Made by a program: the position numbers and the translations under genes
The notes under the pieces: model-generated
The model's database searches: none
Told to the model about the DNA's origin: nothing
Seen by the model: only the letters and a program-made list of their open reading frames with translations
NCBI GenBank assembly: GCA_031254075.1
Contig: JAIRVD010000147.1
Location: 1-5,733 of the forward strand
From: Clostridiales bacterium
GTDB lineage: Bacteria > Bacillota > Clostridia > Lachnospirales > WQUN01
Direction of reading: 5' to 3'
DNA: 5,733 nucleotides
Part shown: positions 5,384-5,733 of the stretch, one piece after another
How positions within the stretch are numbered: the stretch's first letter is position 1
How the letters are laid out: every line of letters begins with the position of its first letter

Positions 5384-5695
5384 ATGAATTCGATTAAAAT
5401 GAAAATGGGATACAAATACACTACGATGAGATTGCCTTTTATTTTTGTAGACGACTATATGTTGGATTGTTTGCCTGTGTATCCTCTGATTTACATATGG
5501 AGTATGCGCCGTCTTATAGATGGAAAATCGGCTACTTTTCAAGAAATAGGCGAGCGTTTTTCCCTTACGGAGGGCGATGTAATTAAAGCCTGGCAGCACT
5601 TGGAAAAGGAAAAACTCGTGAGTATTACTTCCGGTAAGGATGGAATGGAAATCACATTTTTGCCTGTTAATGAACGAAAAAAAGAAACCTCTTGA
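5384..5695 (+). CDS. small DnaD N-terminal domain (DDBH1-like) protein
   Basis: The 103-residue protein matches the pattern of the DnaD N-terminal domain, the winged-helix oligomerisation module of the Bacillota primosome protein that helps load helicase at origins. Recognisable parts are LPFIFVDDYM (17-26), the helix PLIYIWSMRRLIDGK (34-48), the winged-helix segment TFQEIGERFSLTEGDVIKAW (51-70), and LEKEKLVSIT (73-82) leading into the wing. The C-terminal DnaD (DDBH2) domain and its DNA-binding YxxxIxxxW-type end, present in full-length DnaD of about 230 residues, are absent; the protein ends in a short charged tail. The ATG at 5384 is preferred: the frame extends to a TTG at 5300 but adds 28 unconserved residues without a ribosome binding site. 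The site before 5384 is itself weak, and ATG 5399 or 5405 are alternatives. It could instead be a phage-type replisome organiser fragment or a transcription factor. Confidence 0.8.
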   Translation: MNSIKMKMGYKYTTMRLPFIFVDDYMLDCLPVYPLIYIWSMRRLIDGKSATFQEIGERFSLTEGDVIKAWQHLEKEKLVSITSGKDGMEITFLPVNERKKETS

Positions 5696-5715
5696 TTTTC
5701 AGGCTTCTTTTTTTT
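5682..5715 (+). terminator. terminator overlapping the stop of the DnaD-like gene
   Basis: AAGAAACCT (5682-5690) pairs with AGGCTTCTT (5701-5709) with one A-C mismatch, around a 10-base loop, followed by T residues to 5715. Upstream A residues can extend the stem into the T run. The stop codon TGA (5693-5695) lies in the loop, so the gene is likely transcribed alone. The remaining bases to the window end are AT-rich with no visible gene. Confidence 0.6.
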
Positions 5716-5733
5716 ATTTTATTAAATTTTTAA

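Overview
The window looks like chromosomal DNA of a low-to-moderate GC member of the Bacillota, probably Clostridia or Negativicutes. The evidence is a paired glgC/glgD operon (the two-subunit ADP-glucose pyrophosphorylase typical of Bacillota), a DnaD-type winged-helix protein, strong GGAGG-like ribosome binding sites, AT-rich intergenic DNA and sigma-A-like promoters. I cannot name the genus. No tRNA, rRNA, CRISPR array, transposase or insertion sequence was seen.

Left part (1-1113). An unrecognised 229-residue protein is encoded on the minus strand (142-831). It is bracketed by two long imperfect palindromes, at about 45-141 and 905-1034. Their tips match at 14 of 16 bases when one is reverse-complemented, so they look like two members of one dispersed palindromic repeat family. 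A good plus-strand terminator (189-214) lies inside the 3' end of this gene, and a plus-strand reading frame entering from the left edge stops 4 nt before it. A small inverted repeat (854-897) lies just upstream of the gene, and GC-rich hairpins (1051-1107) follow glgD.

Middle part (1114-3678). glgC and glgD form a minus-strand operon with a 4-base ATGA overlap. Together they should make ADP-glucose for glycogen synthesis. GlgC keeps the catalytic motifs, while GlgD is altered in its N-terminal motifs, as expected of a regulatory subunit. glgC most likely starts at a TTG codon (3518) behind a good ribosome binding site. A 160-base divergent intergenic region carries promoter candidates for glgC and for murC.

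Right part (3679-5733). murC encodes the L-alanine-adding ligase of peptidoglycan synthesis. Its last codons contain two abutting perfect DnaA boxes (TTATCCACA). A terminator and an AT-rich stretch follow, then two more perfect DnaA boxes in the same orientation. Next comes a 103-residue protein consisting of little more than a DnaD N-terminal (DDBH1) winged-helix domain, then a terminator. Four consensus boxes within 228 bases beside a primosome-type gene are the most notable signal here. They indicate either a replication origin (or part of one) or a DnaA-controlled replication gene.
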